Assembly (NCBI RefSeq): GCF_946221935.1
Contig: NZ_CAMIGN010000001.1
Span: 248,001 to 312,000, forward strand
DNA length: 64,000 bases
Origin: an uncultured Corynebacterium sp.
Lineage (GTDB): Bacteria; Actinomycetota; Actinomycetes; Mycobacteriales; Mycobacteriaceae
Direction: 5' to 3'
Shown: one piece after another, positions 36,101 to 45,301 of the stretch
Layout: each line of letters starts with the position of its first letter
Numbering within the stretch: the first letter of the stretch is position 1
Notes under the pieces: generated by a model
What the model was told of the DNA's origin: nothing
What the model saw: the letters and a program-made list of their open reading frames with translations, nothing else
Database searches by the model: none
Translations under genes and position numbers: made by a program

Positions 36101-37573
36101 GTGGCAAATAAAGATTCTGTGGATGTAGCACTAATTGGTGCAGGTGTTATCTCCACCACGCTGTCCGTCATGCTGAAGCAGCTGCAGCCGGACTGGAGCC
36201 AGGTGATCATCGAACGGCTGGACACCCCGGGCGCGGAATCCTCCGACCCGTGGAACAACGCAGGCACCGGGCACTCTGCACTGTGCGAGCTGAACTACAC
36301 CCCAGAGGTTAATGGGAAGATCGACATTTCCAAGGCCGTTGGTGTGAACGAGAAGTTCCAGGTTTCTCGCCAGTTCTGGAGCTACCTGGTGGAGCAGAAT
36401 GTGCTGGGCGACCCGTCTGAGTTCATCAACAAGGTGCCGCACGTCTCCTTCGCTCAGGGTATGGATCAGGTCGACTACTTGAAGGCTCGCTACGAGGCGC
36501 TGAAGGATCACCCGCTGTTCCCGAACATGCAGTTCAGCGATTCCGATGAAAAGTTTGCCGAGTTCCTGCCGCTGATGGCTAAGGGCCGCGACTTCAACAA
36601 CCCAGTCGCCATCTCCTGGTTCGATGAGGGTACCGACATTAACTACGGTGCGCTGACTCGCCAGTACCTGGATGCTGTCACCGCCCAGGGCGTGGAGGTG
36701 CGCTACGGCAACGAGGTCAAGAACATCTCTCGCGACGGCGAGAAGTGGAAGATCACTTCCAAGAACCTGCACACCGGCGACACGTCTGTGATCACCGCGA
36801 ACTTCGTCTTCGTCGGCGCGGGCGGCATGGCCCTGCCGCTGCTGCAGAAGGCCGGTATCCCGGAGATCAAGGGTTACGGTGGCTTCCCGGTATCCGGCCA
36901 GTGGCTGCGCTGCACCAACCCCGAGCTTGTGGAACAGCATCAGGCGAAGGTCTACGGCAAGGCTTCCGTGGGCGCCCCGCCGATGTCAGTCCCGCACCTG
37001 GATACCCGCGTGATCGACGGTAAGAAGGGACTGCTGTTCGGCCCCTACGCAGGGTGGACTCCGAAGTTCCTGAAGAAGGGCAGCTACCTGGATCTGTTCA
37101 AGTCCCTGCGTGTGGGCAACATCCCGTCCTACCTGGGTGTGGGCGTGCAGGAGATGGGCCTGACGAAGTACCTCATCGAAGAGGTTCTGAAGGATCAGGC
37201 GGCTCGCGTGGAATCCCTGCGCGAGTACATGCCGCAGGCTCGTGCGGAGGATTGGGAGCTGGTTACCGCTGGCCAGCGTGTGCAGGTGATTAAGCCGATC
37301 GGTGCGCCGAAGTTCGGCTCCCTGGAGTTCGGTACTGCACTGATTAACTCCAACGACGGCACCATCGCCGGCCTGATGGGCGCATCCCCGGGTGCTTCCA
37401 TTGCGCCGTCCGCGATGCTGGAGGTTCTGGAGCGCTGCTTCGGCAACCGCATCGCCGACTGGGCACCGAAGTTGAAGGAGATGATTCCTTCCTACGGCAC
37501 CCGCCTGGCCAAGGACTCCAACCTGTTCAACGAGCAGTGGGATCGTTCCCAGAAGGCTCTGAAGCTGGTCTAA
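36101..37573 (+). CDS. mqo: Malate:quinone oxidoreductase
   Basis: A 490-residue peripheral membrane flavoenzyme oxidising malate to oxaloacetate and reducing menaquinone; it replaces or supplements malate dehydrogenase in corynebacteria. The FAD motif VALIGAGVISTTL is at residues 6-18. Family blocks NNAGTGHSALCELNYTP, NYGALTRQYLDAV and FGPYAGWTPKFLKKGS are present, and the end LMGASPGASIAPSAM is typical. GTG start with GAAGGA 9 bases upstream. Codon bias is strong, suggesting high expression. Confidence 0.96.
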   Translation: MANKDSVDVALIGAGVISTTLSVMLKQLQPDWSQVIIERLDTPGAESSDPWNNAGTGHSALCELNYTPEVNGKIDISKAVGVNEKFQVSRQFWSYLVEQNVLGDPSEFINKVPHVSFAQGMDQVDYLKARYEALKDHPLFPNMQFSDSDEKFAEFLPLMAKGRDFNNPVAISWFDEGTDINYGALTRQYLDAVTAQGVEVRYGNEVKNISRDGEKWKITSKNLHTGDTSVITANFVFVGAGGMALPLLQKAGIPEIKGYGGFPVSGQWLRCTNPELVEQHQAKVYGKASVGAPPMSVPHLDTRVIDGKKGLLFGPYAGWTPKFLKKGSYLDLFKSLRVGNIPSYLGVGVQEMGLTKYLIEEVLKDQAARVESLREYMPQARAEDWELVTAGQRVQVIKPIGAPKFGSLEFGTALINSNDGTIAGLMGASPGASIAPSAMLEVLERCFGNRIADWAPKLKEMIPSYGTRLAKDSNLFNEQWDRSQKALKLV

Positions 37574-38886
37574 GTACCGCAGTAGGTCGTGAACTCGGCT
37601 TCCTCGCGCGGCACTGCCGCATGGAGGCCGAGTTTTTCGTATTTATCGTCCCATTCAAAGGGATTTTGCAGCGCCTCCAGCGCCAGTAGATAGCGGGTCA
37701 TGTCACCCTTGTCGGCCTGTTCTAGCGCTGCCTGCATGCCGTGATTGCGTGGGAGGTAGATCGGGTTACGAGGATGCGGATCGTACTCCGACCAGCGTTC
37801 CGTCCACTCAGCGGAGCCGGGAGTGGACTCCAGACCCTGAGGAATAACACCGGGGGTCAAGTTCGCCAGCATTGCGTTGTAATCGGGCGCGGCGACCTGC
37901 AACAGGTCCAGCAATTGCTCTGCACAATCTGGCGCTCCTAGTGCAGCTGCCATCTGCGCGTCCCACGCCTCGGCATATCGCGGCTGGAAGCGGTAAAGGC
38001 GCTCTGTAAATTTTTTGACGCCCTCATCCACCAGTGGCACCAGCGCCTCAGCTAGGCGTGCGAGGTTCCACATCATGACAGCGGGCTGCTGGCCGTATGC
38101 GTAGCGGCCACGGGTATCGATCGAGCTATACACCGTGTCGGTGGCGAAGTAGTCCATGAAAGCGCAGGGACCGAAGTCTATCGTTTCGCCGGAAATCGCG
38201 ACGTTGTCAGTATTCATCACACCGTGGATAAAGCCGAAGCGCATCCACTGGGCGACGAGTTCGGCTTGGCAGGTGACGGTGGCGTCAAAAAGGTCGAGGG
38301 GAGAAGAACCATCCGGAAAGTGGCGGGCAAGTGTGTAGTCGACGAGGCGCTCGGTGACTGTCGGCCCCATCAGGGCGGCGTATTGGAAGGTGCCGATACG
38401 GATATGGGAGCTGGCGACTCGCACGCCAATGGCACCGGGGTGAAGTCCATTGCGCATGATGGTGCCGCCAGTGGTGAGGACTGCCAGCGAGCGGGCAGTA
38501 GGCACACCGAGAGCGTGGAGGGACTCGGCGAAGGCATACTCCTTCAGCGCCGCATCGAGGGGATAATGGCCGTCACCGCCGCGTGAGAAGGGGGTACGAC
38601 CAGTGCCTTTGGCATGGATATCCCGGCCGTCTTCGCGCAAGAGAAGTGCACGACCATCTCCCATACGGGGATTGAATTGACCAAATTGATGGCCCGCATA
38701 GCCGAGTGCAAAGCACTTCCCCTGGCCAGTAAGGAAATCGATGCCCGCGGGGCTGCGGAGCCACCCTGGATCTAAGCCGAGGTCCATAGCCAACGGTTCG
38801 TTAAGCACCAGTACCTGCGGATCGGGGAAGGACTCACCGACGCAGGGCAGTGCGAGTTCCGGGAATTCTTCAGCGAAGGTATTCAT
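37570..38886 (-). CDS. selO: SelO-family protein AMPylase
   Basis: A ~438-residue SelO/YdiU pseudokinase, which transfers AMP to Ser, Thr or Tyr of target proteins in redox stress (family knowledge). Conserved: YAGHQFGQFNPRMGDGRA, GTGRTPFSRGGDG, and NTDNVAISGETIDFGPCAFMD with the metal-binding Asn/Asp. The C-terminal TYCGT keeps the redox Cys (selenocysteine in animals). It is slightly shorter than E. coli SelO. ATG 38886 is chosen because TACAAT (38897-38902, minus strand) upstream would be the -10 box; ATG 38898 is an alternative. Divergent from cobA, convergent with mqo. Confidence 0.9.
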   Translation of the reverse strand: MNTFAEEFPELALPCVGESFPDPQVLVLNEPLAMDLGLDPGWLRSPAGIDFLTGQGKCFALGYAGHQFGQFNPRMGDGRALLLREDGRDIHAKGTGRTPFSRGGDGHYPLDAALKEYAFAESLHALGVPTARSLAVLTTGGTIMRNGLHPGAIGVRVASSHIRIGTFQYAALMGPTVTERLVDYTLARHFPDGSSPLDLFDATVTCQAELVAQWMRFGFIHGVMNTDNVAISGETIDFGPCAFMDYFATDTVYSSIDTRGRYAYGQQPAVMMWNLARLAEALVPLVDEGVKKFTERLYRFQPRYAEAWDAQMAAALGAPDCAEQLLDLLQVAAPDYNAMLANLTPGVIPQGLESTPGSAEWTERWSEYDPHPRNPIYLPRNHGMQAALEQADKGDMTRYLLALEALQNPFEWDDKYEKLGLHAAVPREEAEFTTYCGT

Positions 38887-38896
38887 GGTGCTGACC

Positions 38897-38910
38897 ATTG
38901 TAGGGGTAGG
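38897..38910. promoter_or_regulatory. Abutting divergent -10 boxes of selO and cobA
   Basis: TACAAT on the minus strand (38897-38902) and TAGGCT on the plus strand (38905-38910), each 10 bases from its ATG. Only 34 bases separate the two starts, so the promoters overlap. Confidence 0.4.
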
Positions 38911-38920
38911 CTGAGAACTC

Positions 38921-39652
38921 ATGAGTGAGACAGGCAAAGTGGTGCTCATTGGCGGCGGACCAGGGGCGTGGGACCTTATTACGGTGCGCGGCATGCACGC
39001 GCTGCAAGAAGCCGACGTGATCTTGACCGACCACCTGGGGCCAACCAACGAGCTGGACAAACTCTGCGACGTGGGGGCTAAGGAGGTCATCGACGTCGCC
39101 AAGCTGCCCTATGCCAAGCAAGTGAGCCAGGAGAAAACCAACGAACTGCTGGTGGAACACGCGCGGGCAGGTAAGAACGTTATTCGCCTCAAGGGTGGGG
39201 ATCCGTTTGTGTTCGGGCGGGGGTTCGAGGAGGTTCAGGCATGCGCGGCCGCGGGGATCGCGTGCGAGGTGATCCCCGGCGTGACCAGTGCAGTGAGCGT
39301 TCCTGCTGCTATCGGTGTGCCGGTTACACAGCGCGGAGTGGTCCATGCGTTTACCGTGGTCTCCGGCCACGTGGCGCCGGATAGCCCTCGTAGCCTAGTG
39401 GACTGGCGAGCGCTCGCGGCCTCTAAAGCCACACTGTGCGTAATCATGGGCGTGCGCAATGTCGCAGCCATTGCTGCAGAACTCCAGGCCGGGGGCTTAA
39501 GCGCAGACACTCCGGCAGCTGTGATTCAGGAGGGCACCACGGAACAGCAACGCGGGTTCCGCTGCACACTCGGCACTCTGGCGGAAACCTTCGAGGTTAA
39601 CCATGTGACCTCCCCGGTGGTGTATGTGATCGGCGAGGTGGCAGGGCTCTAG
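38921..39652 (+). CDS. cobA: Uroporphyrinogen-III C-methyltransferase
   Basis: A 243-residue SAM-dependent methyltransferase making precorrin-2, the entry to siroheme and cobalamin. The SAM-fold motifs GGGPGAWDLITVRG, VIRLKGGDPFVFGRG, VIPGVTSAVSVPA and GVPVTQRG are complete. It has only the SUMT domain (no CysG-type or HemD fusion). The 3' end shares CTAG with yaaA. Confidence 0.93.
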   Translation: MSETGKVVLIGGGPGAWDLITVRGMHALQEADVILTDHLGPTNELDKLCDVGAKEVIDVAKLPYAKQVSQEKTNELLVEHARAGKNVIRLKGGDPFVFGRGFEEVQACAAAGIACEVIPGVTSAVSVPAAIGVPVTQRGVVHAFTVVSGHVAPDSPRSLVDWRALAASKATLCVIMGVRNVAAIAAELQAGGLSADTPAAVIQEGTTEQQRGFRCTLGTLAETFEVNHVTSPVVYVIGEVAGL

Positions 39653-40374
39653 ACCACCAGGGCGAGTTCCGTGGACGTTTCCTCGACGTTAAACCCGGCG
39701 GTACGGGCTATGTCGGCGACTTCACTAGGCGAGGAAGCTACGGGGTGCTGAACCAGGGCGCGAGCTAGCAGACCCTTGTAATGCTTGTTGAAGTGGCTGA
39801 CGACCTTGCGGCTGCCGTCCGGGCGCACTGACTCGACGCGCACAGTGACAGCCGACTTTAGCTTCCCCAGTTGCTGGTACGCTCCGGAGCGCAAATCGAC
39901 CACCAGGCCGTGTTCCTCCTCCGCGCGTTCGAGCGCCTCGGTAATGGCGGAACCCCAGCGCTTCTTCAACGTGGTTCCCGGCGGCAGCTTGGTGCCTCCG
40001 GAGAGTCGGTAGTGGGGGATCGGATCCTCAGCCATCACTAGGCCAAACAGTGCGGAGCCAATAGCTAAATGAGGTGTGGTGGCGTCGCTTAGAGAAGGCG
40101 CATCGAGTGCATCGTAGAGCACACCCGTGTACCGGTGTACCGCGGGCATCGTCGGGGCGGTGCGGAGAATCTGATTGGCATCGACTTCACCGCGCAGCTT
40201 TTCGGACAGCCCGAGAACCTGCAGGGCAACGTCCGGTTCAGCGGTGCACAGGTCTACCAGATCCTCGGTTAGCTCTTCGCGGATCGGGTTGAGCTCCGGG
40301 AAGTGCAGCGGTGCGCCGGCGGGCAGAGTACCACCAGGAGCCTTGGTTTCGGATGGGGGAAGCACAACCAGCAT
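39649..40374 (-). CDS. yaaA: Peroxide stress protein YaaA-like (UPF0246)
   Basis: A 241-residue protein of the YaaA/DUF328 family, linked in E. coli to lowering intracellular free iron under peroxide stress. The N-terminal signature LVVLPPSETKAPGG and the blocks YTGVLYDALD, RLSGGTKLPPGTTLKKRWG and VSHFNKHYKGLLAR are clear. ATG 40374 is chosen over TTG 40380 because a -10 box ends 6 bases upstream of it. Confidence 0.9.
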   Translation of the reverse strand: MLVVLPPSETKAPGGTLPAGAPLHFPELNPIREELTEDLVDLCTAEPDVALQVLGLSEKLRGEVDANQILRTAPTMPAVHRYTGVLYDALDAPSLSDATTPHLAIGSALFGLVMAEDPIPHYRLSGGTKLPPGTTLKKRWGSAITEALERAEEEHGLVVDLRSGAYQQLGKLKSAVTVRVESVRPDGSRKVVSHFNKHYKGLLARALVQHPVASSPSEVADIARTAGFNVEETSTELALVV

Positions 40375-40380
40375 TCCCAA

Positions 40381-40386
40381 AGACTA
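40381..40386 (-). promoter_or_regulatory. -10 box TAGTCT for leaderless yaaA
   Basis: On the minus strand TAGTCT ends 6 bases before ATG 40374. Confidence 0.5.
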
Positions 40387-40428
40387 GCTAAACCCCCACC
40401 GATCGACACAAGTCAAAGGGGGAAAAGG

Positions 40429-40434
40429 TAAAGT
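40429..40434 (+). promoter_or_regulatory. -10 box TAAAGT for leaderless proS
   Basis: TAAAGT ends 8 bases before ATG 40443. Confidence 0.5.
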
Positions 40435-40442
40435 CTTGATTC

Positions 40443-42224
40443 ATGATTACTCGGATGTCACAACTATTCTTGCGGACCCTGCGTGACGACCCCGCAGACG
40501 CAGAGGTGCCCAGCCACAAGCTGCTGGTACGCGCGGGATACATCCGCCGCGTTGCCCCCGGCGTGTACTCGTGGTTGCCGCTGGGTCTACGGGTTCTGCG
40601 CAACGTTGAAAAAATCGTGCGCGAGGAAATGAATGCCATCGGAGCGCAGGAACTTTCCTTCCCCGCGCTGCTGCCCCGCGAGCCCTACGACACGACCGGA
40701 CGCTGGGTCGAATACGGCGACGCATTATTCAGGCTAAAGGACCGCAAAGACGCGGATTACCTGCTGGGACCGACGCACGAGGAAATGTTCGCCTCCATCG
40801 TGAAGTCTGAGTACAACTCCTACAAGGACTTCCCGGTAATCCTTTACCAGATCCAGACGAAGTACCGTGACGAAGAACGCCCGCGCGCTGGCATCCTGCG
40901 CGGCCGCGAGTTCATTATGAAGGATTCTTACTCCTTCAATATGGACGACGAGGGGTTGGAACAGTCCTATCAGCTGCACCGCAAGGCCTACCAAAATATT
41001 TTCGATCGTCTGGGCATCGATTATGCGATCTGCTCGGCGACCTCCGGCGCCATGGGCGGATCCGCTTCCGAGGAATTTCTGGCTGTGGCTGCCAACGGTG
41101 AGGACACGTTCGTGCGCTCTACTGACAGCGATTATGCCGCGAACGTAGAGGCTGTGGTGACGCAGGTGCCGCCGACTCGCCCGATTGAGGGGCAGCTGGA
41201 GGCCAAGGAATACGACACTCCCAATTCCGAAACCATCGAAGCTCTGGTGGAGTGGGCCAACGGCGAGGGCGTCACCATTGACGGCCGCGCCGTGGAGGCA
41301 GGCGATACTCTGAAATGCATCGTCGTCAAGGTTAACGATCCGACGCTGGACGAGGAAGGCAACCCGCGTGGTGAATCCCTGGCCGGTGTGCTGGTGCCCG
41401 GCAACCGCGAGGTAGATATGAAGCGCCTCGAAGCAGCCATGGAGCCGGCACAGGTTGAGCTGGCCGGTGAGGAAGAGTTCAAGAAGAACCCCTTCCTGGT
41501 TAAGGGATACGTTGGACCGAAGAGCCTGGCGGACAACGGCGTACGAATGTTTGCTGATCCGCGCGTGGTGGAGGGCACCTCCTGGATTACCGGTGCGGAC
41601 GCAAAGGATCGCCACATCGTCGGAATGGTAGCGGGGCGCGATTTCACCCCGGATGGTGTCGTCGAGGCGGCAGAAGTCCTGGAAGGCGACCCGTCGCCGG
41701 ACGGCAAGGGCACTTTGACCCTGGCTCGCGGCATCGAGATTGGCCACATCTTCCAGCTGGGGCGTAAGTACACCGAGGCCTTTGATGTGAAGATTCTGGA
41801 CGAGGCAGGCCGCCAGTCCGTACCGACCATGGGTTCCTATGGCGTGGGCGTGTCCCGCCTGGTCGCCGTGATTGCCGAGCAGATGCTCGACGAATCAGGG
41901 CTGCGTTGGCCCGCAGCGGTTGCGCCCTTTGATGTGCACGTGGTCATCGCCAACAAGGATGCCGCTGCAGGTGAGGCTGCGGTGGAACTGGTAGAGACCC
42001 TGTCGAACGATGGTCTCGAAGTGCTGTTCGACGACCGACCGAAGGTTTCCCCGGGCGTGAAGTTCAAGGACTCCGAACTGCTGGGTATGCCTTTGGTAGT
42101 CGTCGTAGGCCGTGGCTTTGCCAATGGCAAGGTGGAACTCCGCAACCGGATGACGGGGGAAACCTTCGAGGTCGACTATCCGGATGCGTTGGCTGAGGTT
42201 AAGCGGGCTCTCCGCGGAGAGTAA
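40443..42224 (+). CDS. proS: Prolyl-tRNA synthetase
   Basis: A 593-residue class II synthetase of the bacterial type. Motif 2/3-type blocks [23 protein letters not shown] and [16 protein letters not shown] are present. An inserted editing domain lies between motifs 2 and 3 (about 230-400), which clears misacylated Ala-tRNA. The anticodon-binding domain closes the protein ([12 protein letters not shown]...[12 protein letters not shown]). Its 3' end overlaps the convergent DUF4439 gene by 26 bases. Confidence 0.97.
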   Translation: MITRMSQLFLRTLRDDPADAEVPSHKLLVRAGYIRRVAPGVYSWLPLGLRVLRNVEKIVREEMNAIGAQELSFPALLPREPYDTTGRWVEYGDALFRLKDRKDADYLLGPTHEEMFASIVKSEYNSYKDFPVILYQIQTKYRDEERPRAGILRGREFIMKDSYSFNMDDEGLEQSYQLHRKAYQNIFDRLGIDYAICSATSGAMGGSASEEFLAVAANGEDTFVRSTDSDYAANVEAVVTQVPPTRPIEGQLEAKEYDTPNSETIEALVEWANGEGVTIDGRAVEAGDTLKCIVVKVNDPTLDEEGNPRGESLAGVLVPGNREVDMKRLEAAMEPAQVELAGEEEFKKNPFLVKGYVGPKSLADNGVRMFADPRVVEGTSWITGADAKDRHIVGMVAGRDFTPDGVVEAAEVLEGDPSPDGKGTLTLARGIEIGHIFQLGRKYTEAFDVKILDEAGRQSVPTMGSYGVGVSRLVAVIAEQMLDESGLRWPAAVAPFDVHVVIANKDAAAGEAAVELVETLSNDGLEVLFDDRPKVSPGVKFKDSELLGMPLVVVVGRGFANGKVELRNRMTGETFEVDYPDALAEVKRALRGE

Positions 42225-43122
42225 TCTTTCGCGGATCCTTGCCCTGGAGTCGTTCCAGGACAGCCTCGTCGCAGGCAGTCGCCTTGAGCCAGCCAGCGGC
42301 GAACTCCACGGCCTGGGGGTTGGTTGCCTGGGCCGATATGCGCCGCAGCTCCACGGAAATGGGCAAGATAGTGGGGTAGAGATACCCAGCCGCGGCTGTC
42401 ATGTTATCTGCCTTGCCCTGGGTGTATCCGGGCTCCGGTGCGGGGACTTCCGCCCCCAGCTCCTCGAGAACGTCGATGCATTGATCCCGTAGCGTGCGGA
42501 GTTCATTGGCGATCTCCTGAATGCTGGCGCTGCCATCGGGGGTGGCGTCCTTCGCGAGAGCTACTCCAGTAGCAAAAATGGCGCCATAAGTGAGCGTCAA
42601 GACAGTGCCGAACTCGGCAGCGGCGTCAGAAAACCCATCTGCGATTTCTTTGGAAACGCGCGGGGGATGGGCGTTGGTCTGAGACATCTTCTGATTTGCG
42701 GCAACATAGGCTGCGTAAAGACCTGCGACGAGCCCCTTCTGATCACCATCCAGCGCGCGCTCGTAGGCCTCCTTTAAGGAGATACCCTGGTCCGCCTGTG
42801 AGCTATCGGTGTCTAAAAATTTCTCCTTGCACTGTTGAGGTGTATTACCGTCCTTGTCTACACCGCACTGTCGAAGCGCTTCTTGCTGTACAAGGTCATA
42901 CTGCTTGCCGAGGAACTTTGACCACTTCGGGTCTCGCTGTGAGTTCTTGATCGCGGCGGCCAATCGCACAAGCTGTTCGTTGGGCTCTGGCTCTTTGGAA
43001 AATGACGCCAACCCGGTTTCACAGGCGGACAGTGTCAACCCCGCCCCAAGAAGTGCGCTGGTGCCGAGGAAACGACGGCGAGAAAGGGGCTGGCGGGAAA
43101 AGCGAGAGCTGGTCTTATTCAT
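42199..43122 (-). CDS. DUF4439 lipoprotein with Tat-like signal
   Basis: A 307-residue exported protein. The N-terminus has a twin-arginine-like motif ([11 protein letters not shown]) and a lipobox LTLSAC (Cys34), so it should be Tat-exported and lipid-anchored. The C-terminal half matches DUF4439, a ferritin-like helical fold ([32 protein letters not shown]). The middle (Gln/Lys/Asp-rich) is unassigned. The gene sits between proS and rimP as Rv2843/Rv2844 do in mycobacteria. Function unknown. Confidence 0.83.
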   Translation of the reverse strand: MNKTSSRFSRQPLSRRRFLGTSALLGAGLTLSACETGLASFSKEPEPNEQLVRLAAAIKNSQRDPKWSKFLGKQYDLVQQEALRQCGVDKDGNTPQQCKEKFLDTDSSQADQGISLKEAYERALDGDQKGLVAGLYAAYVAANQKMSQTNAHPPRVSKEIADGFSDAAAEFGTVLTLTYGAIFATGVALAKDATPDGSASIQEIANELRTLRDQCIDVLEELGAEVPAPEPGYTQGKADNMTAAAGYLYPTILPISVELRRISAQATNPQAVEFAAGWLKATACDEAVLERLQGKDPRKITLRGEPA

Positions 43123-43126
43123 CAGG

Positions 43127-43145
43127 ACTAGAAGTCTACTAGAAG
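43127..43145. repeat. Direct repeat in the DUF4439/rimP promoter region
   Basis: ACTAGAAG occurs twice (43127-43134, 43138-43145), 11 bases apart, one helical turn, between the divergent starts. It is a possible regulator site. Confidence 0.35.
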
Positions 43146-43156
43146 GTGTTGCCTGC

Positions 43157-43162
43157 TAGACT
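43157..43162 (+). promoter_or_regulatory. -10 box TAGACT for leaderless rimP
   Basis: TAGACT preceded by TGC ends 8 bases before ATG 43171 and only 2 before GTG 43165, so ATG is the start. It drives the rimP-nusA-ylxR-infB operon. Confidence 0.55.
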
Positions 43163-43170
43163 CCGTGGTC

Positions 43171-43740
43171 ATGGCATTTCCACACAAAGAGCAGCTGGAA
43201 AGCTCGCTGGGCGGGCTGGTTAAAGAATTCGGATTGGTGATCGAGGACATCAAGATCACCAAAGCCGGGGCAAAATCGGCGATCCGCATTGCGGTGGATA
43301 CTGCCGACCCACGTGCAGAACGCCCGGATCTGGATCAGCTGGAGGAACTCAGCCGGGAGGTGTCGACCCACCTGGATGAGTCGGAAGCGAAAGGCGAGAT
43401 GAGCTTCGGGCCGGGGTATACCCTGGAGGTATCGACACCTGGCGTCGACTTTCCATTGACAGAACAGCGCCACTGGGTGCGCAACATTGGGCGCCTTGTG
43501 CGTACACAGCAGGGACTGCGCCGCATCGCGCAGGTCGATGGCGAAGATGTCATATTGATCACACCTGATAAGAAACAGCCCAGCGTAAGCCGCGTGCGAT
43601 TCGCAGATGTCGCCGGTGCGGTGGTAGAAGTGGAATTCTCACCAGCTCCGGCAGCAGAAGCCGACCTCGTTGGACTGACGATCGAGGCCTATGGATTGTC
43701 GGGTGCGGAAGACCAGCAGGATAGTCCGGCCGAAAACTAG
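43171..43740 (+). CDS. rimP: Ribosome maturation factor RimP
   Basis: A 189-residue 30S assembly factor. The N-terminal domain has [28 protein letters not shown], and the C-terminal Sm-like domain carries [30 protein letters not shown], the family signature. First gene of the RNA/translation operon; nusA follows after 9 bases. Confidence 0.94.
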   Translation: MAFPHKEQLESSLGGLVKEFGLVIEDIKITKAGAKSAIRIAVDTADPRAERPDLDQLEELSREVSTHLDESEAKGEMSFGPGYTLEVSTPGVDFPLTEQRHWVRNIGRLVRTQQGLRRIAQVDGEDVILITPDKKQPSVSRVRFADVAGAVVEVEFSPAPAAEADLVGLTIEAYGLSGAEDQQDSPAEN

Positions 43741-43749
43741 GAGAAACAA

Positions 43750-44763
43750 GTGAATATTGATATGGCAGCGCTGCGCGCAGTCGAAAAGCAGGAGTCGGTT
43801 GATTTCGATGACCTGCTAGAGGGGGTTAAACGGGGTCTGCGCGAGGCATATCGCGCAAACAGCCACTTCACGGGGCCAGTCGACGTGGACATTGATCCTA
43901 TTAGCGGCGAGGTCACCATCTACCAGGTGGAAAAAGACGAAGATGGCAATGTCACCGGTCGTATCGATGACACCCCGAAGAACTTCGGTCGCGACGGCGC
44001 GCTGGCGGTCCGGGAGGCAATTCGCTACCGCATCAACTCCGCTCGCGTACAGAGCCGCTACGACGAATACGCCGAGCTGCGTTACCGTGTGGTCTCCGGA
44101 GTGGTCTCTGCTGATGCTCGTGCGAATGAGCGCGGCGTGACCGTCGTGCACCTGGGCACCGAGGCGCGAGGCCAGGATGGGCAGATCCTGCCTGCCGAAC
44201 ACATCCCCGGCGAGAAGCTGGAGCACGGCATGCGCGTCAAGGCCTTCGTCACGGACGTGATTAACAATGCCAACCGCATGGTGCAGATCAACCTTTCCCG
44301 CACCCACCCGGAGCTGGTGAAGGGACTCTTCGCTCTCGAGGTGCCGGAAGTGGCCGATGGTTCCGTGGAAATTGTCTCCGTGGCACGCGAGGCTGGCCAC
44401 CGCACAAAGATCGCCGTGCGATCCACTGTAAAGGGGCTCAACGCGAAGGGAGCCTGCATTGGGCCTCGCGGACAGCGCGTCTCCAATATCATGCACGAGC
44501 TGGGAGGGGAGAAGATCGACATCATTGACTTCTCTGATGATCCGGCAACGTTTGTCGGCAATGCCCTGTCCCCATCCAAGATTGTCAGCGTGAAGGTTAC
44601 CGACCCGGAGATGCAGATCGCCCGCGCCGTTGTTCCGGATTATCAGCTCAGCCTAGCCATCGGTCGGGAAGGGCAGAACGCTCGCCTCGCAGCGCGTCTG
44701 ACCGGTTGGAAGATCGACATTCGTTCGGAGACCGACGCAGCCGCGGAGGACACACCCAGTTAA
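43750..44763 (+). CDS. nusA: Transcription termination/antitermination factor NusA
   Basis: A 337-residue NusA with the N-terminal RNA-polymerase-binding domain, an S1 domain (YRVVSGVVSADARANERGVTVVHLG near 115-140) and two KH domains (RTKIAVRSTVKGLNAKGACIGPRGQRV, SLAIGREGQNARLAARLTGWKIDI). It lacks the acidic C-terminal repeats of E. coli NusA, as in other actinobacteria. GTG start with TAGGAGAAA upstream. Confidence 0.96.
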   Translation: MNIDMAALRAVEKQESVDFDDLLEGVKRGLREAYRANSHFTGPVDVDIDPISGEVTIYQVEKDEDGNVTGRIDDTPKNFGRDGALAVREAIRYRINSARVQSRYDEYAELRYRVVSGVVSADARANERGVTVVHLGTEARGQDGQILPAEHIPGEKLEHGMRVKAFVTDVINNANRMVQINLSRTHPELVKGLFALEVPEVADGSVEIVSVAREAGHRTKIAVRSTVKGLNAKGACIGPRGQRVSNIMHELGGEKIDIIDFSDDPATFVGNALSPSKIVSVKVTDPEMQIARAVVPDYQLSLAIGREGQNARLAARLTGWKIDIRSETDAAAEDTPS

Positions 44764-44784
44764 CCGTTTCCGTGGGCGGCGCGA

Positions 44785-44790
44785 TACACT
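44785..44790 (+). promoter_or_regulatory. -10 box TACACT for leaderless ylxR
   Basis: TACACT ends 6 bases before GTG 44797, in the 33-base nusA-ylxR gap, giving an internal promoter in the operon. Confidence 0.45.
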
Positions 44791-44796
44791 GGACAG

Positions 44797-45108
44797 GTGG
44801 TATCCCATGAGTGCCCCACAAACAAGCACCTTCCGCTAAGGACGTGCATTGCAACAAAGCAGGTGATGGGAATAGATCACCTGCTCCGTTGCGTTGTACA
44901 TCAAAGCGCGGAAGGGATTCAGGTCGTGCCTGACCCGGAAAAGAAATTGCCCGGGCGAGGCGCATGGATCACGCCGACTGTGGAGGCATGGGAAATCGCC
45001 GTCAAGCGTAAGGCTTTCAGCCGTGCGCTGAGGGTATCCGCCAACGTGGATGCAGACCCTGTACGTGACTACATCGTCACACTGCCAGTAACAGTGGAGA
45101 ATACGTGA
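44797..45108 (+). CDS. ylxR: YlxR-family (DUF448) nucleic-acid-binding protein
   Basis: A 103-residue YlxR protein with LPLRTCIATKQV (family RTCIGCR-type motif; the second Cys is missing) and GRGAWITPTVEAWEIAVKRKAFSRALR. It is found between nusA and infB in most Gram-positives. YlxR is RNA-binding-like and has been tied to RNase P or transcription in Bacillus; its role here is open. The GTG start is supported by the -10 spacing; an ATG four codons in is out of frame. Confidence 0.88.
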   Translation: MVSHECPTNKHLPLRTCIATKQVMGIDHLLRCVVHQSAEGIQVVPDPEKKLPGRGAWITPTVEAWEIAVKRKAFSRALRVSANVDADPVRDYIVTLPVTVENT

Positions 45109-45244
45109 CGACCGCGAAAGTGGGCGTCAACGAAAAGGACGAGGAACTTACGTCGACATGAAGAACAACGAACACTGATGAGAACGCGATGAAGCAGCAT
45201 CAGCGATGAGTATCTACAAGTACGGGAGTCGTACGTAGCCCGGC

Positions 45245-45260
45245 TGCAGGTGAGCCTGCA
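45245..45260 (+). other. Hairpin in the ylxR-infB gap
   Basis: TGCAGG-TGAG-CCTGCA, a 6-bp stem with a 4-base loop, lies in the 193-base ylxR-infB spacer. There is no T-run, so it is not a classical terminator; it may be a processing or regulatory structure in the infB leader. No ORF of note is seen in the spacer. Confidence 0.4.
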
Positions 45261-45301
45261 TGCTTGAGCGCACTACGGCTCCGCAAACATGAAGGAGAGT
45301 A

